NCBI GenBank assembly: GCA_015680685.1
Contig: MNCI01003323.1
Coordinates: 145,329 to 209,328, forward strand
DNA: 64,000 nt
From: Gnetum montanum
Taxonomy: Eukaryota > Streptophyta > Gnetopsida > Gnetales > Gnetaceae
Reading direction: 5' to 3'
Part shown: positions 11,130-24,039 of the stretch, one piece after another
Layout of the letters: every line of letters starts with the position of its first letter
Position numbering within the stretch: the first letter of the stretch is position 1
Position numbers and translations under genes: made by a program
The notes under the pieces: generated by a model
Told to the model about the DNA's origin: nothing
Seen by the model: only the letters and a program-made list of their open reading frames with translations
The model's database searches: none

Positions 11130-13260
11130 CATGAGTTCTGAATAGGCTTCAACATTAGTCCCAAACATACTATTTGTCTTGCCCATTCAACAAAAATCCA
11201 GGAGTGAAAACCCTAGGCTCGTGATGCTAGGACCAAGGAAATCCCTTAGGCTATACAACCAAGGCCCAAAGTATGTCACGCTTAGCAATGAACAATGACA
11301 CTTCATATATGCAAAGATCCAAGTAGGATTACCTATAGATCACCTTGACATGATGGCAAAATAGGACTTCAAACTAATCCACCAGGATGGACAAGAGTAT
11401 ATCCATTTCTTGTTTGACATCATCCTACTCATAGATTTCCACCACCAATTGTTATCCTAGCTCATTCGAGAAAATGAGCATGACATGGAAGCTAACTATG
11501 AGGAAGCCCTACAAAAGGAAGAAGACGAGTTCAAACCTTACTCTGAACATGAGAGCCCCTTTCACACTATCATCCAACAACCACTCCCCAATCTAGCCCC
11601 CCTTGATTCAATTTACCTATCCTCCCCAAGACAAGTATAACACTAGCATCACCTTTCCACTCTATCAAGCTTAGGTTAACACCTATAGCAGCAATGCATC
11701 AAACACAATACACGTAATATGATGTAACAACTTCATTTAACTTGTCCTTTATGGCATCATCTCAACCTACCCAACCATTTTTGCTAGCAAAAATCACGTC
11801 AACCTAGCCCTATGTTCACGTAGGGCCTATCTCCATGTCCCAAACAACTCAAGCAACCTATGTCCTACCTATTTCATTGGTGCCCTTAACATCAGTCCAG
11901 CCCATGCATGCATGGCTTGCCCCAATAACCACATCCATGGCATAGCCAATGCATCAACCACATTGTGTGGCCCTACAACTAGCAATTCAACCCTAGGTCA
12001 TACAACCAACATAGTAGATAGCACAACCAATGCAACTAGTTGGCACATCTCAAAACTTGGATTAGGCATTTTAGTTGATCCAAAGTTTGACAGAGGAGGT
12101 GAGGTGACTTAAAGCAACTTCCTTTGAAACCATCAAGGTGGTGGACTTCTACCAGGATGACCCTATAAGTCCTATGGTCCCATTCCTAACTCTACCAACT
12201 AGGGTCCTACTACCTTAACTCACCAAGTACAACAATGAAGGGGACCCCAATGCACACTTGGTGATGTTCAAGTCTGAGTGCTTACAACTACAAGAATGGA
12301 CACATGCCATCATATGTGTGTTCAAGATGTCACTCATTGGAAAGGCACTAGACCAGTACCACGCATTACCCTGGTGCTCTATCTCCTCTTTGGTGGATCT
12401 TCTGAGCCAATTCATGATGTGCTTCAAGTACAACTTGAAGATGGAAGCCACCCTAAACCAACTTATGAAAATCAAGCAAGGTTACCTAGGGCCTGTACAA
12501 AATTCATCCAACGTTGGAGTGCCTCATTGAACAAAATTTGAGAGCCAATACCCGAGATGTACCTTGTGGCCATCTTCAAGGGTGTAGTCAATGACTTCAT
12601 CAAGTTAAAACTATACTACCTAGCCCCACAATCTTTGAGCCAAGATTTTTCCCAAACCAAGAGCATAGAAGATGTAGCAGAAAGAGAATAAGGACCTAGC
12701 CTATGTGGCCTACAAGAACCAACATGTGAAAAATCAAAATGCAATAATGGCAACAATAGCCACACAACATAAAGCAACCAACTAGGGGTCAATGACTAGG
12801 TAGCCCAAAGCCCCAACTCACAAATCCATCAACTATGGCACCCAGGAAACCAACCCCTCTACATCTATAGTGGCCACAACACAAGTCATCCAAAGTTCCA
12901 ACTTTTAGTGTAATGATTGCTCAAAGTACACCCCATTACCATAGAAACCCTCAGAGCTACTAAATCCACTCTTGAAATCCAAGCACATTCAACATAAGTA
13001 AATGTCTAAGGATTCCTGCAAAAGGCATGACAAGTACTATGAGCTGCTGAGGAATCCTACCTCAATAGCACTAGATGAGCCCCCAATCCCACAACACTTC
13101 AAGCTAGGCGAATTCTATCATTACCGCTAGTTATCTAGTCATAGCGTAGACTTCTGTCAAGGTTTACAAAATAATTTGCAAAGGATGATAGAGAGGGATG
13201 AACTAGTGCTTGACACGGTAAACTTGGTTAGGCCCCAAATCCAATTCATGATGGTGTACA
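11130..13260 (+). pseudogene. E2: gag remnant with capsid core
   Basis: The best-preserved part is 12258-12640. It encodes a retrotransposon capsid core with TH(A/T)IICVF(K/S)MSLIGKALD, FKYNLK and a KLYYLAP-like block, each matched in C at 40800-41225. A decayed finger lies near 13095-13160: C's FCDYHQLCSHDTNYC corresponds here to a copy with the first Cys and His changed. Several stops and frame changes interrupt it. It keeps the capsid region E1 has lost. The family role is particle assembly in the cytoplasm. Confidence 0.75.
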
Positions 13261-13339
13261 ATGGCCCTCTAAATGTGATGATACTGGTTATGTCATAAAT
13301 ACCATCATCATGGACAATAGTCCAAAATTGATGTAGCAA

Positions 13340-14207
13340 CTATTTGTGGTCAGAGTGCCCTCTAGTAGTGCAAGGGTCCCCTCAGCCTCCATGAGTTTAA
13401 GGCCCTCTTTATGGTTAGAGCCCTACCTCGGGCATCGACAACACCCTTCTTGGTCAAGGTCCCACAACATGTCACAACAACAACCACTCAAACACCTTTC
13501 ATCATCAAGATGCCACAACATGTTGGTCCCTTGCCTACCTGAAGCCTAATGGTGGGCAACGCATCAGTCCCTTCCTATCCAAGGGTCAAGTCTACTTGCA
13601 GCGCAAGCAAACCCACTAGGTGGCAATGTAAGAGGCCCAATGAATGTCTTGCAAACAAGATAATTAAGCAACAACAAGACCAAAGAGTGCTAGGTACACC
13701 AAATCTGATCCTTATCTTTACAATCCCTATGGCCAAAGCAACTAAAAATGCCACAACCAACAAACCACAACTAAGCACTGAGGCCTCCAAACAAGCCAAG
13801 AAAGCAAAGCCTAAGTCCCCTTTATGAGAGATCCATCTCTTAGGCCACATGGAAGAGGTTAAGGTCAATAAAACTGTAGAAAATGACAAAGACTTCATAG
13901 ATGCATTAGCCCAAGTCAAGCAGGTGCTCAAACAAAAAACATAATGCTAAGCTTGTATGACCTGGTCATGACCTCATCTACCCATCAAGAAGCATTGGTG
14001 CATATGTTGGCCTTAATTCCTATTATGAAGGACATCCCTATAGATGAGAACACCGTCCATGTAGTGATGTTGCCCCTGGCACCATGGGAATTAGGTTCAA
14101 CATCCCTAGCATTTCATGACAAGGTAATTAAGATCAACCTTGAGCAAGGGGAGGTTGTCATAGCTCCAATGTTTATTACCATACATTGGGCAATGCAAGA
14201 TCCATAG
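13340..14207 (+). pseudogene. E2: gag-protease linker
   Basis: Open stretches at 13549-13827 and 13944-14207 are the plus-strand counterparts of H 1076-1525. They carry the TRWQCKRPNE block, a Lys/Ala/Pro-rich middle and the LYDLVMTSSTHQEALVHML block, which C shows as LYDLLMMSQKHREAMVRML (about 42510-42560). It ends right before protease. No enzyme motif is visible. Confidence 0.6.
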
Positions 14208-14208
14208 A

Positions 14209-14460
14209 GTGCATGTCAATGATGGTGCAACAAAAAATGTAACACCATACTCAATCATCAACAAGCTAGGCCTCACAGATCAAATCAAGCCAACAAAAAT
14301 TACATGCCTGAAATCCTTTAATGGATCATGCATGATTGTCTATAGCACCATCACCATAGCTTTCGTAGTAGGGGATAAATTCCCCACCACTGCCAAATTT
14401 ATTATCATAGAGGAAATTCTTAGCTCTAACCTGATATTAGGTAGGCTTTGGCTGGCCTAG
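14209..14460 (+). pseudogene. E2: aspartic protease remnant
   Basis: This open 83-codon stretch starts in a VNDGATKNVTPY block and ends LILGRLWLA. It is homologous to H 551-841 and C 42770-43030. The catalytic motif is not canonical. The following GG(E/K)V(I/V)IH block continues to about 14560 in a broken frame. Confidence 0.75.
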
Positions 14461-15104
14461 CTATGGGCCATCTCCTCTTCGATTCATTAGGAAATCCACC
14501 TTCCATACAAAGGTGGTGAAGTTATCATCCATAGTAATAATTCCATCCCTTTAGCCATCAATAATAAAGAAATGGAGCAAGGGTTAGAGTTTGAATTTCC
14601 TAATGATGCACCTATGGCAAACAATGCAATGGATAAGGCTAACACACCTAAACAAGTGGTGGAATCCAACAACCTCTTAGAGGATGCTTTGTGGGAAAAA
14701 TCATCCTTCAATGTAGCAAGTAAGGATCTAGGAGAATATAGTGCACCCTAGGCCCTATGTGCCCCCTAATCCACACTGGATTAGGAAGCAACTACATGAC
14801 CAAGGTACCCCCCCCCCCTCCCCCCCCTTAGCCTAAAACATGCTAGGTGCCTACCTATCCTTTGCTGCTACGTGTTATGCATTTTTTACTTTCATTTGCA
14901 TTGCATTTGTTTACACATTTACATTTAGCCTACTTTCTTAGATTACGCATCATTTCTCTTTATTTATGCATGTATCCACTTAGCTTACACATTTTCTCAT
15001 TTAGTGCACCCTTTATAAATTATTAGATTAATGCATAAAAAACATCAAAATGCACAAAAAATCATAAAATCCAAAATAACAAAAAGAGAGGTAGCAATCA
15101 TTGT
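14461..15104 (+). other. E2 non-coding stretch after protease
   Basis: It contains a C-rich run at about 14808-14828 and then T-rich sequence matching E1 6640-6900. No gene seen. Confidence 0.6.
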
Positions 15105-15490
15105 GGCTTGAAATGTTCTTAGAGTACCATTGAGGCCCAGAATGGCCTTAAAATACTGATGTTAACCCTATTAGTGTGGCCTAGAATGGCCTTCAACTAG
15201 CAATACACAGGGCTTGGAACAACTTTAAACTACCACCAGTAGCCTACTATGGCCTTAAACTAGAAACATAGTGGCCCACTATGGCCTTAAGCTAGTAACC
15301 TTAGGGCTTGGAATGGCCTTAAACTAGCAATACACAACACACTATGGCCTTAAACTAGCAAACCACCTTAGCCCAAAATGGCCTTAAACTAGCAACACTC
15401 AGCTTGAAATGGCCCTAAACTAGCAACACTAGGCTTGCTATGGCCTTAAACTGGTAGCACATAGCCCAAACCAACCTTAAACTAGAAATT
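15105..15490 (+). repeat. Short-repeat array A of E2
   Basis: About ten TGGCCTTAAACTAGCAA-like units, collinear with E1 6905-7275. Confidence 0.85.
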
Positions 15491-15734
15491 TTCATGGCCA
15501 CTGGCACAAACATTCTTACCACCCATAGCAACTTGCATGCATACTTAGAAAAACTTCACAACATTATTTTTTCCATTTGTGCACATTGACTTTGTGAAAC
15601 AGGTGTTGCTCGATGTTTTTCTAGCTGATTTTATAGAGACATGACATGGCTTTCTGGTGAACCATTTGTCCCTGAAACTGTATTACATCTAACATGCAAC
15701 ATCACACATCAACAAAGTAAGTTAAGAAACATGT

Positions 15735-16020
15735 CTACTACAACATTAAACTAGCATAATAGCTCATCTGCTATAACATTAAACTAGCACAACACATCTA
15801 CTATGACACTAAACTAGCATAGCTCATATGCTACAACGTTAAACTAGCATAACATTCATCCATTATGATGTTAAACTAGCACCCATACCATTTTTCGACT
15901 ATGACATTAAACTAGCATAACTACATCTGCTATGACATTAAACTAGCATAGCATGTATTTCCCACAATGTTAAACTAGTACACACATGCACACACAACAC
16001 TCGTCTACAATGATGTTNTA
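15735..16020 (+). repeat. Short-repeat array B of E2
   Basis: About nine (C/T)TATGACATTAAACTAGCA-like units, collinear with E1 7490-7790. A single N sits at 16018, followed by a C run, so the local assembly is uncertain. Confidence 0.8.
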
Positions 16021-17136
16021 ACTCCCCCCCCCCCAACTCTTTTCTACACCACATGGGTTGGGATACTATAATCTCATAATGGAGCACCTATAACTAGTGC
16101 AACCTTTAGAGCACTTGCAACATCATCACCCTTAAGCATTTTGCTACTTTTTCGAGCACTTGCCATCAATTTGGCCTTTTGAGCACTCACAACATCTTTT
16201 CCCTAAACATTTTATTTACACTATCTATTGTGTGTCTTTCTTGTCTTCTCAAAGTTGTGTTTGTAGGATGAATCCCCGAGGTAATCATGCAAAGGTGCAT
16301 CTCATCATAGTAGTAAGTCATTACATTGCTCTAATGTGCATAATTGGACTAACTAAGCCTTTCAAGAGTGCACATCCCTATTACCCCATTATATCCTATC
16401 TACACCCATTCCTATGTCTCAATGCTCTTGCATTTCCTCACACAATCAGGATTGTAAACCTCTCTGATGCTCACATGATGTGAACACATGGCAGCCTTTT
16501 CAAGTTAAACCGTAGAATCCAAGGTGGATGTAACATAAGTCATCCCATGGGGAGCCTTTATTGGCTGGTTAAAATCTAGGTAGATGTAATACGAATCATC
16601 CTGGGGAGGAAACACCTATCCTACAAATGCAACATAGTTTCACAAAAACCAAAGAAAAATCCATCTTATGGTATGCAATCCACTTGATGGAAAGCATCAT
16701 GTAGTTAGAACTTAGTGATGTGTAGAATCCAAAGCATGTTTACCCCACAGAAAAAGGCAAAAATGCCAAAAGAAAAAAAAGCAAAAGTAAAAAAAAAAAC
16801 GAGCAAAGGATGAAAAGCATGTTTCCAAGCAACTCAACAGTGCTGCAATTTCACAACCAACCTAGCCCTGAATCCATGTTGACTCTCTCATGAGCATTCC
16901 AACAAGAGGTCATCATTTTTAGGGGCAAGCCACCTTGATGCCATGGTCACCATTAGCTGTGCTAACTTCACAACTTGCATCATGACACATTGTTTGCACC
17001 TTACCTCCCCTTTTATCCCCCAGTAAATTACCTACATCTATTACTCCTAGCATACCACTATCCACAACACTCTTGAGCACAGTGCAGCGACATCCAATCA
17101 AGTACTGACGAGTGATGTTAGTGCTATACCTACTAT
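16021..17136 (+). other. E2 3' non-coding region
   Basis: It starts with a poly-C run, then has two units of the CCTTTxGAGCACTT repeat (16080-16210), then sequence collinear with E1 8246-9135. No shared open frame is seen. Confidence 0.6.
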
Positions 17137-17212
17137 GGTGTTTTATCGTTCTTTGTTGATGTCTCTTAGGCCATTCCTCCAAAAATCAACAAAGAGAAAC
17201 CAATGAAACACC
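17137..17212 (+). promoter_or_regulatory. PPT with inverted repeat across the LTR3 edge
   Basis: GGTGTTTTATCGTTCTTTGT (from 17137) faces AATCAACAAAGAGAAACC and the LTR start TGAAACACC across a loop of about 18 bases. The purine tract AACAAAGAGAAA is the PPT. It is the same arrangement as at 9136-9213. Confidence 0.75.
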
Positions 17213-18858
17213 ACCAAATTTGGGCTATAGCATCCCAAATGCAAATTTGTCTAAGTTTCAGCATGAGGCCACTTTTTGCAAATTTTTCTAAGTTCTAGGA
17301 CTACGCTCTCCACTGTCCTAGAGCATAGTTAGCCTAGTGCAGAGCGTAGTTAGCACAAAAACTAATTTTTGAAAATTTTTCTAAGTGCTAAGACTACACT
17401 CTCTACTGCCCTAGAGCATACTCAAGTGTAGTCAACACAAAGTTCTTTTTTACAATTTTTTCTCTATGTCAAGCTAGCTGCTACAAATTTCTCTAAATGT
17501 TGAGACTATGCTCTCCGTTACCCCAAAGCTTAGTCAAGAGTAGTCAACATGAATGTCCAATTTTTATATATTTTTTGTAAGTGTTGAGACTACGCTCTAC
17601 ACCAACTCAAAGCATAGTCAAACGTAGTCAACTGGAAGCTAGTTTCTACAAGTTTTGACAAGTGCTAGGACTACTTTCATCCCCAGTCAAGAGTGTATTC
17701 AAAATCTCATGGAAAGTGTAGTTAGCACATCAAGTTTTTTTTTTTTTTTGCAAAATTTTTCTAAGTGTGGAAATACACTCTCCCCCATTCTAGAGCATAG
17801 TCAAGCATAGTTAGCCAAAACAGCCTCCAAAGACTTACATAATGCAACACCAGCACTCATCTCAGCTCCAATTCACCTTTATCAAGTGTATTTAGCAAGA
17901 TGCATCTCTTTTGTACCCCTTTTATCCCCAAAATTATAACTAAACTTGACCCCACACAAGATAATGGAGAGTGTAGTCTCCAAAGTTGCATTTTTTCAGG
18001 TACATTATAGTCCTCTTGGTGCATATACATGTACTTGGTATCATAGTCATAGTCTTATAGCCTTGCAGAGTTTGGTAGAGTACAATAGTGCACAACACTA
18101 CTAACCTTAGTAGAGAGTGTAGTTGGGTGATGGCATAGTCCCAACCATCCCCTCTACCATGTGGTAGTCCCTTCGCATTTCACACTAAACCTAGCCCTAT
18201 AAATACCCCCACCCTCAACATTTTAGGAATGGGAAAATTTGAGAAGTTGGAAAATTTTGGGTAGTTTGGCAAATTTGAGCATTGAGCAAAGGCACACCAG
18301 TGAACTAGAGAGATGCAAAGTTGCATACCACCGCAAAACACTGCAACCCACTGCACACCATGACTACCAACCTGACAAGCATAGAGCCATGGAAAAATGT
18401 CAATCTTCAAGGCCAAACACTTCTAAGACTATGACTACACTAACCATTGTGCCTTTTGTACACTACATACCTTCTCGCCCCTTCTAGAGTTAACTATGCT
18501 CAACCTCATTTGGGGTTATGTTCTATTTCTCTCTCTCTCCTTCTTTGCATTTTCAGCATTTTACTTGCATTTTTTGATGTTTCAATGCATAACCATGCTT
18601 GGGTAGTAGTCCCTACACATTGGCACCTTTATTTTTTGGTGAAAACTTTTGAATATGCTCACACCAATTAACACCATTGACACCATGTGAACACTTATCA
18701 ACATTTTACATTGCATTTGGTAAGTCCCTGTTTGATTGACAAGACCATTCAAGACACCCCCATCTCTACCCCTAGTAGGCCCTCACGAGGACATTGGGTC
18801 AAACTATACATCCATGAACCCCTTAGTGTTCCAGCAGTTGACGTTTTTTATCACTACA
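17204..18858 (+). repeat. LTR3 of the E array
   Basis: It starts TGAAACACCACC after a PPT and ends CACTACA. The palindromic unit array is at about 17290-17810, the TATA box at 18198-18205 and a short CT run near 18530. Confidence 0.85.
18198..18205 (+). promoter_or_regulatory. TATA box of LTR3
   Basis: TATAAATA following AAACCTAGCCC. Confidence 0.7.
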
Positions 18859-18876
18859 AGTTTCTTGGTGTTCTAG

Positions 18877-19739
18877 GCTATAGCATCCCAACTGCAAATT
18901 TTTCTAAGTGTTAGCATGAGGCCACTTTCTACAAATTTTTCTAAGTGTTAGGACTATGCTCTCAATTTTCCCAAAGCATATTCAGCCCAATGAAGAGCGT
19001 AGTCAGCTCAAAAATCAATTTTTATAGATTTTTTAAGTGTTGAGACTACTTTCTACACTGTCCTAAAGCGTAGTCAATACAAAGGCTAGTTTTGCAAATT
19101 TTTCCAAGTGTTAAGCCAATTGTTACAAAATTTTCAAAGTGCTAAGACTACGCTCTCCACTACCCTAGAGTGTAGTCAAAAGTAGTCAGCACAAAGGCAA
19201 AATTTTATAGATTTTTTATGTGCTAAGACTATGCTCTCCACTACCTAAGAGCATTGTCAATCGTAGTTAGCATGAAGGCCCAATTTTTTGCAAATTTTTT
19301 TAAGTGTTGAGACTACGCTCTCCACTAGCCTAGAGCATAGTCAAGTGTAGTCAACTAAAATCTAGTTTTTGTAAGTTTTGAAAAGTCCTAGGACTATGCT
19401 TATCCCTAGTTGGAAGCATAGTTAGCCTTCCATGAAGAGTGTAATCAGCACATAACCATTGTTTGCAAAATTTTTTCTAAGTTTGGGACTATGCTCTTCC
19501 CCAATCCAGAGCGTAGTCAAACATAGTTAGCTAGAACAGCCTTTGAAGGCCTCCATAACACAACACTAGAATTCAGCTCAGCTCCAACTCACCTCTAACA
19601 AGCGTAGTTAGCAAAATGCATTTTTTTTTGTATCTCCTTTTTGTTCCCAAAGTATAACTATGCTCACAAGATAGTGGAGAGCGTATTCCTAGAGCATAGT
19701 CTTCAAGGTTGCATTTTTTCAAGTACATTGTGATCCTCT
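18877..19739 (+). repeat. LTR4, left part (5' truncated)
   Basis: It joins LTR3 after only 18 bases, which hold a PBS remnant (TTGGTGTTCTAG). It begins at GCTATAGCATCCCAAC, lacking about the first 20 LTR bases. An entire internal body has therefore been lost between LTR3 and LTR4. The palindromic unit array is at about 18945-19530. F interrupts it after CCTCT (19735-19739). Confidence 0.8.
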
Positions 19740-20668
19740 TGATGAGTCGTTGTTGGTTGGCTAGGTCGATGAGGCCTCATTGACGTAGTCGACCGCGTCA
19801 ATGAGGCCTTGTCAACACATCTTATCCTATGTTGACAAGGCCTTGTCAATGCAGTGTTTTTCCATCACCTATAAATATGTGCCTACTGGCTACATTTATG
19901 GTAATCTAAATTTTATTAGTAGTGAAGGTCTTGCATTTTTTTCATTTGAAAGTTAGAATTTTTCCTCCAAGTGCCTGCAGCAAGAGTCATTGATTGTATG
20001 GATCTTTATTCAATCATTTTTGTACCTAAGCATGATAATGTGTGTGGCAAGAAAAATTATCTTTTTGATAAACCTTACAACACTTTGGATAAATTAGCTA
20101 TTTTATTTATGCATTTGTTGTTTCCAATTATTTATTAAATGCTTTCAATTATCTATAAAATATTTTTCAATTATTACATTAATGAGGCAATTAAGTGAGA
20201 TACATTACACACATAAGTATGACTACTTTGAGTGTAACACATATTCACTTGGTAATCCTAGCAACATTATTGCTTGGTATGCCCAGTAGTATAGCACTTG
20301 ATTACCCAATAGCAAATACGTGGGTTCAAGACATGTACGGTAAGTGGGATTGCATACTTATGTTAGGATTAGTTAAATGATAATTAATTAATTAATTTAA
20401 ATTAGTTGATCAAATCTTTTTTTATCTACAATTCAAGCACCCAACTATAAAACATAAAAATGATAAAAATTGAATGCCTCATTTCCACTTAACGATACCA
20501 ATGAACGTCAAAAGTGTAATTGGGAAGACAAAATTGACCTTAGGGCTAGATTCACTTCCTAAAGCACTAGTGCACTAGAAACAAAAAAGTCCACAGAATT
20601 CGACCAGATCGCATGTGAACACTTTGTGATTTGTATGGTTAGGCATAGGGGTAGCTTACTGCTCATCA
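19740..20668 (+). repeat. F 5' LTR
   Basis: Three 20-bp palindromes built on AGGCCT lie at 19765-19784, 19797-19816 and 19831-19850, just before the TATA box (19870-19877). It ends CTCATCA. Confidence 0.9.
19870..19877 (+). promoter_or_regulatory. TATA box of F 5' LTR
   Basis: TATAAATA, about 20 bp after the last palindrome; the 3' LTR has the same box at 32188-32195. Confidence 0.7.
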
Positions 20669-20688
20669 TAGGCACAATTGTTGGGGAC
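20669..20688 (+). other. F primer-binding site
   Basis: AGGCACAATTGTTGGGGAC next to the LTR edge differs from the usual Athila PBS TGGCGCC(A/G)TTGCCGGGGAC by a few changes, mostly C-to-T or G-to-A. The Athila PBS pairs with a tRNA-Asp 3' end (family knowledge). Confidence 0.65.
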
Positions 20689-21299
20689 TTTGTTTATGGA
20701 ACATGCGCTATTTAGGTTTAAGTGAATACAATTATATCATTGTACAAAATTAAAGGTCAATATCATTCCCACTATACATAAAATTATCAAAGCACACTAA
20801 CAATTTCATTTTGTTTTACAAAATGTCTTCTTCTTTTGCAAGCCCAAAGATACCAAACCACTAGTCCCACAAGAATGCAAGGTAGTATAAACTCATCTAG
20901 ATGAGTTTGTGCCAAATTTTACCTTCATACTACATTAGGATGAATAGATGTGATGGCATGATATGGAGGGCAACATCATCTTGCCCCTCGATTGATCTAT
21001 GCTTGGGAAGAAGTTAAGCATAGGAAATCTTCACGACGAGTAGGTAGTAGATGGATACAACATTTGAAACTACTATTCCATTAAAACACAAAATAAATGA
21101 GATCAATGTTAGGAGAAAATCCATGAAGCTACAAAGGGAAAATATTACACTAACCCCTTGTTCCTACTAGATCAAGAAGACAATGAGGATCCTTCCTTGG
21201 AAGGTTCTCAACATGAAGATTCTCCACCTCCTGCTATTGATGATGAGGGTGTGAACCTAACCCTGCAATCGACTACTCACAAATTGGATTCAAGAAAGA
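20689..21299 (+). other. F leader
   Basis: Between PBS and gag; AT-rich, with no convincing open frame. Confidence 0.5.
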
Positions 21300-22860
21300 G
21301 TGATGGCTAAGGTAGGGACTTAGGTAAACATCACAATAATAAGGAATCTAAGGATGGTGATCATAACAAGCATAAGAGTGGTGGTGGACATCATGGTGGA
21401 GGTGGTGGTCCACCTTCCTCTTCATCCTCTTCATCTGATTCTAAACATTCCTCTTCATCTAATAGTTCTCATGGAAGCTACCATCAAAACAACCATGATG
21501 AAGATGATCAATGAATTAACAATGACCGTGAAGGCCACCACAACTGAAGGGGTGTCCGAAACCATCATTGACATGATCAAAGTAGTGATGATGATGAACC
21601 CTTATTGGTGACTCGAAGTATGCTCGATATTGCAAAGGTAGTTAAAATCCCAACCAGGCATATGAAAGATAGTTGAATCAAGTACTTGATATGAACAATA
21701 TCCCAAGATTTGAGGGTCGATACAATTCTAATTCACAAACACATCTACAAGCTTTTCAAGATGCCTATGCCTTACAGAACATAGAGAATGAGTGGTAGAA
21801 ACTCAAGCTTTTCCCAAGGACACTCATTAAGGCAACTGGTCCTTAGAGCCAAAATCTATCCATAGATAGAGTACCATGTTAGTACCATTCAATGATAAAT
21901 ACCAGATGTACTCTAGAGAGTCTAATCTAAGAAGGAAAATCCAAGGTTGGAAACAAGGAGCACCTGAAACCTTGGATGCTACCATGGGCCAATACTATTC
22001 ACTCCTACACGAATGCCCTAGCCATGGTTATTCTTAGAGGGAACAACTTCAGCACATCATATATGGGCTCAGAGTAGAAATAAGAAGAACCCTTGGGATG
22101 TATTCCTAAGGAATATTTTATAAAATGAGAGCTCATCAAATCCAAAGGTTAATTGAGCAAGTAGCAAAAGAAGAAGGTGAGCTACAAAGAAAGGAAATTA
22201 CTGAAGAGTATAATAGGGACCCTTCCATTAAAAAACAAGAGGCTTGATTTTGTGACAAGGAGGAGTCACCACTTGATGAAGTGGTGAACAGAAAAACTTG
22301 CCTATCCAAAAATCTATTTCTAACATTTTAGCCAAGGTTGACAAGTTATGGAACTCTTTGGATGAAAAATTTCAAACCTCTTTGAAGAATGTTGAGGAAT
22401 CCAAAGAGTAAAATAGTGATCATAATTGTAGGAGGTGAAAAGAAGTTAAACATGCCTACCAAAGAGGTAAGGGTGAAGCTGCTATAGTAGAAGAAGTTAT
22501 GGAGTCTAACTCTAATGATGAAATTGAATGTGACATTTGCCAATACAAACATCCAAGAGGATGCTACCCTACAATATCACACACAAGAATCTGAAGTGTC
22601 CACATTGAATCCTTGCCTAGCACATAGGCAAGCTCCAAGACAATTTCCTTACCCTCAAGGTAGTTCAAGATAGTTTCACCAACAGCAACAAGCTTACTAT
22701 CCAAGTGAAACTCCTTCACAACCTTATGAATAATACCAATAGTGCTACCAACCACAATCATTAGGAATGCCACCGCCAAGGCAACAGTATCCTTATAGGC
22801 AACCAAATCCATACAAATACTATGTTCAGCAACCTGTCTCCCCTAGAAATTTGGCAAGTC
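21300..22860 (+). pseudogene. F: gag remnant
   Basis: A low-complexity start (about 21320-21520) encodes a Gly/His/Ser-rich stretch. It is followed by a capsid-like region (about 21690-22080) with PRFEGRYN and FQDAYALQNIENEW. A Cys/His cluster CDICQYKHPRGC near 22530-22565 resembles the zinc knuckle of this lineage. Frames change at least twice and stops are frequent. It would encode the particle protein. Confidence 0.6.
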
Positions 22861-23249
22861 ATGCATCAATCTAGCATCACTATTACCCTCTAGAGTATCA
22901 CTAAATATATTCATCATCTACTCGAGGTGAAAACCCATATCTGTATCCTTATCATCCTCCACATACCTCTACACCTACACCTCCACCTTCAACCCAATTA
23001 CCTCTTGCTCTATCTATGCAAGATGATATTCCTTCACAATCACAACAACGTAGTGCTATGAGGGTTGTACACTCACAACCGACTTGTCAACCAAGTCGTC
23101 TAAATAATTGATTAAGAAAAATACCTTTTTCTAGCCCAGTAGTCCCCTCTAGCCCTCACAACCTACTTTGGTTGATCATCCTGCATCTTCATCACTCTCA
23201 TCCTCTACATCAAATACCTTTGAGTGCCCTTCAAACTAAGTGCCACCTA

Positions 23250-23758
23250 GGATCCACACTATAATGCTAACTCATGTTGTTTTTGACTGGATTAAGGCTA
23301 GCACTCTTTCTACAAAAAGATCCTATCTAGGAAGTCCACTCATCTATCTATAGATTGCTAGACAAGAGCCATGCAAGTCTCTTATTGACTCTAGTTCTTG
23401 ATTTAACCTCATCTCCCATGATATGTACAAGGCGTAGAACCTACCACCTCTTAAGAAGAGCAACATCCATCTAGAATTAATAGATCAATCGATTACTATC
23501 CCTTTGGAATTAGTAGAGGACATTGTGACCACAATTTGTGGATGGTCCTATCCTACTAATTTTCTAGTAATCAAGGTGAACAACTACAAAAGTAACTTTC
23601 CCATCATCATGGGAAGGACTTGGTTAAGCACGGTCGATGAGCAAATGCATATAAGGAACCTATCTCTTGAAATATCTAATAAAAATGAGCTAGTAAAGAT
23701 TGAGAAGAAGCGTATTCCATGCATCACACATAATGACAATGGATGCAATTGTGTGTAA
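23250..23758 (+). pseudogene. F: aspartic protease remnant
   Basis: A SLIDSSS block near 23380 supplies the catalytic D-S/T-G/S-type site. About 85 codons later comes FPIIMGRTWLSTV, the usual C-terminal strand of Athila-type proteases, within the open frame 23504-23758. A stop follows SLIDSSS and another lies before the GRTWL block. Confidence 0.7.
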
Positions 23759-24039
23759 AGGATTTGGTCAATCAAGAGCACATACATTAGGCATGCAATC
23801 AGTGTGCACAAGAAATCAATATTCAAAGGTGTCTGTACGTAGTAGGCACAAAGAAGAGGGCACCTAGTGGCTGATAGCTTATTCTAATAGTAGCACAATA
23901 TGCATGGAGCCAACTGAAGCCTAACATGTGCATATGTTGAAGGCATGGACAAAATTGAACAAGTTCATTCCCAACTCTCTAATGAAGATGATGATACTAT
24001 TGGGGAGAGTTGGAGATCCCTAATCATTTCAAGTAAGAG

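Noticed and set aside
21354-21611. Val/Met-rich 85-codon open frame
   Set aside because: It is an out-of-frame reading of the Gly/His/Ser-rich gag start of F.
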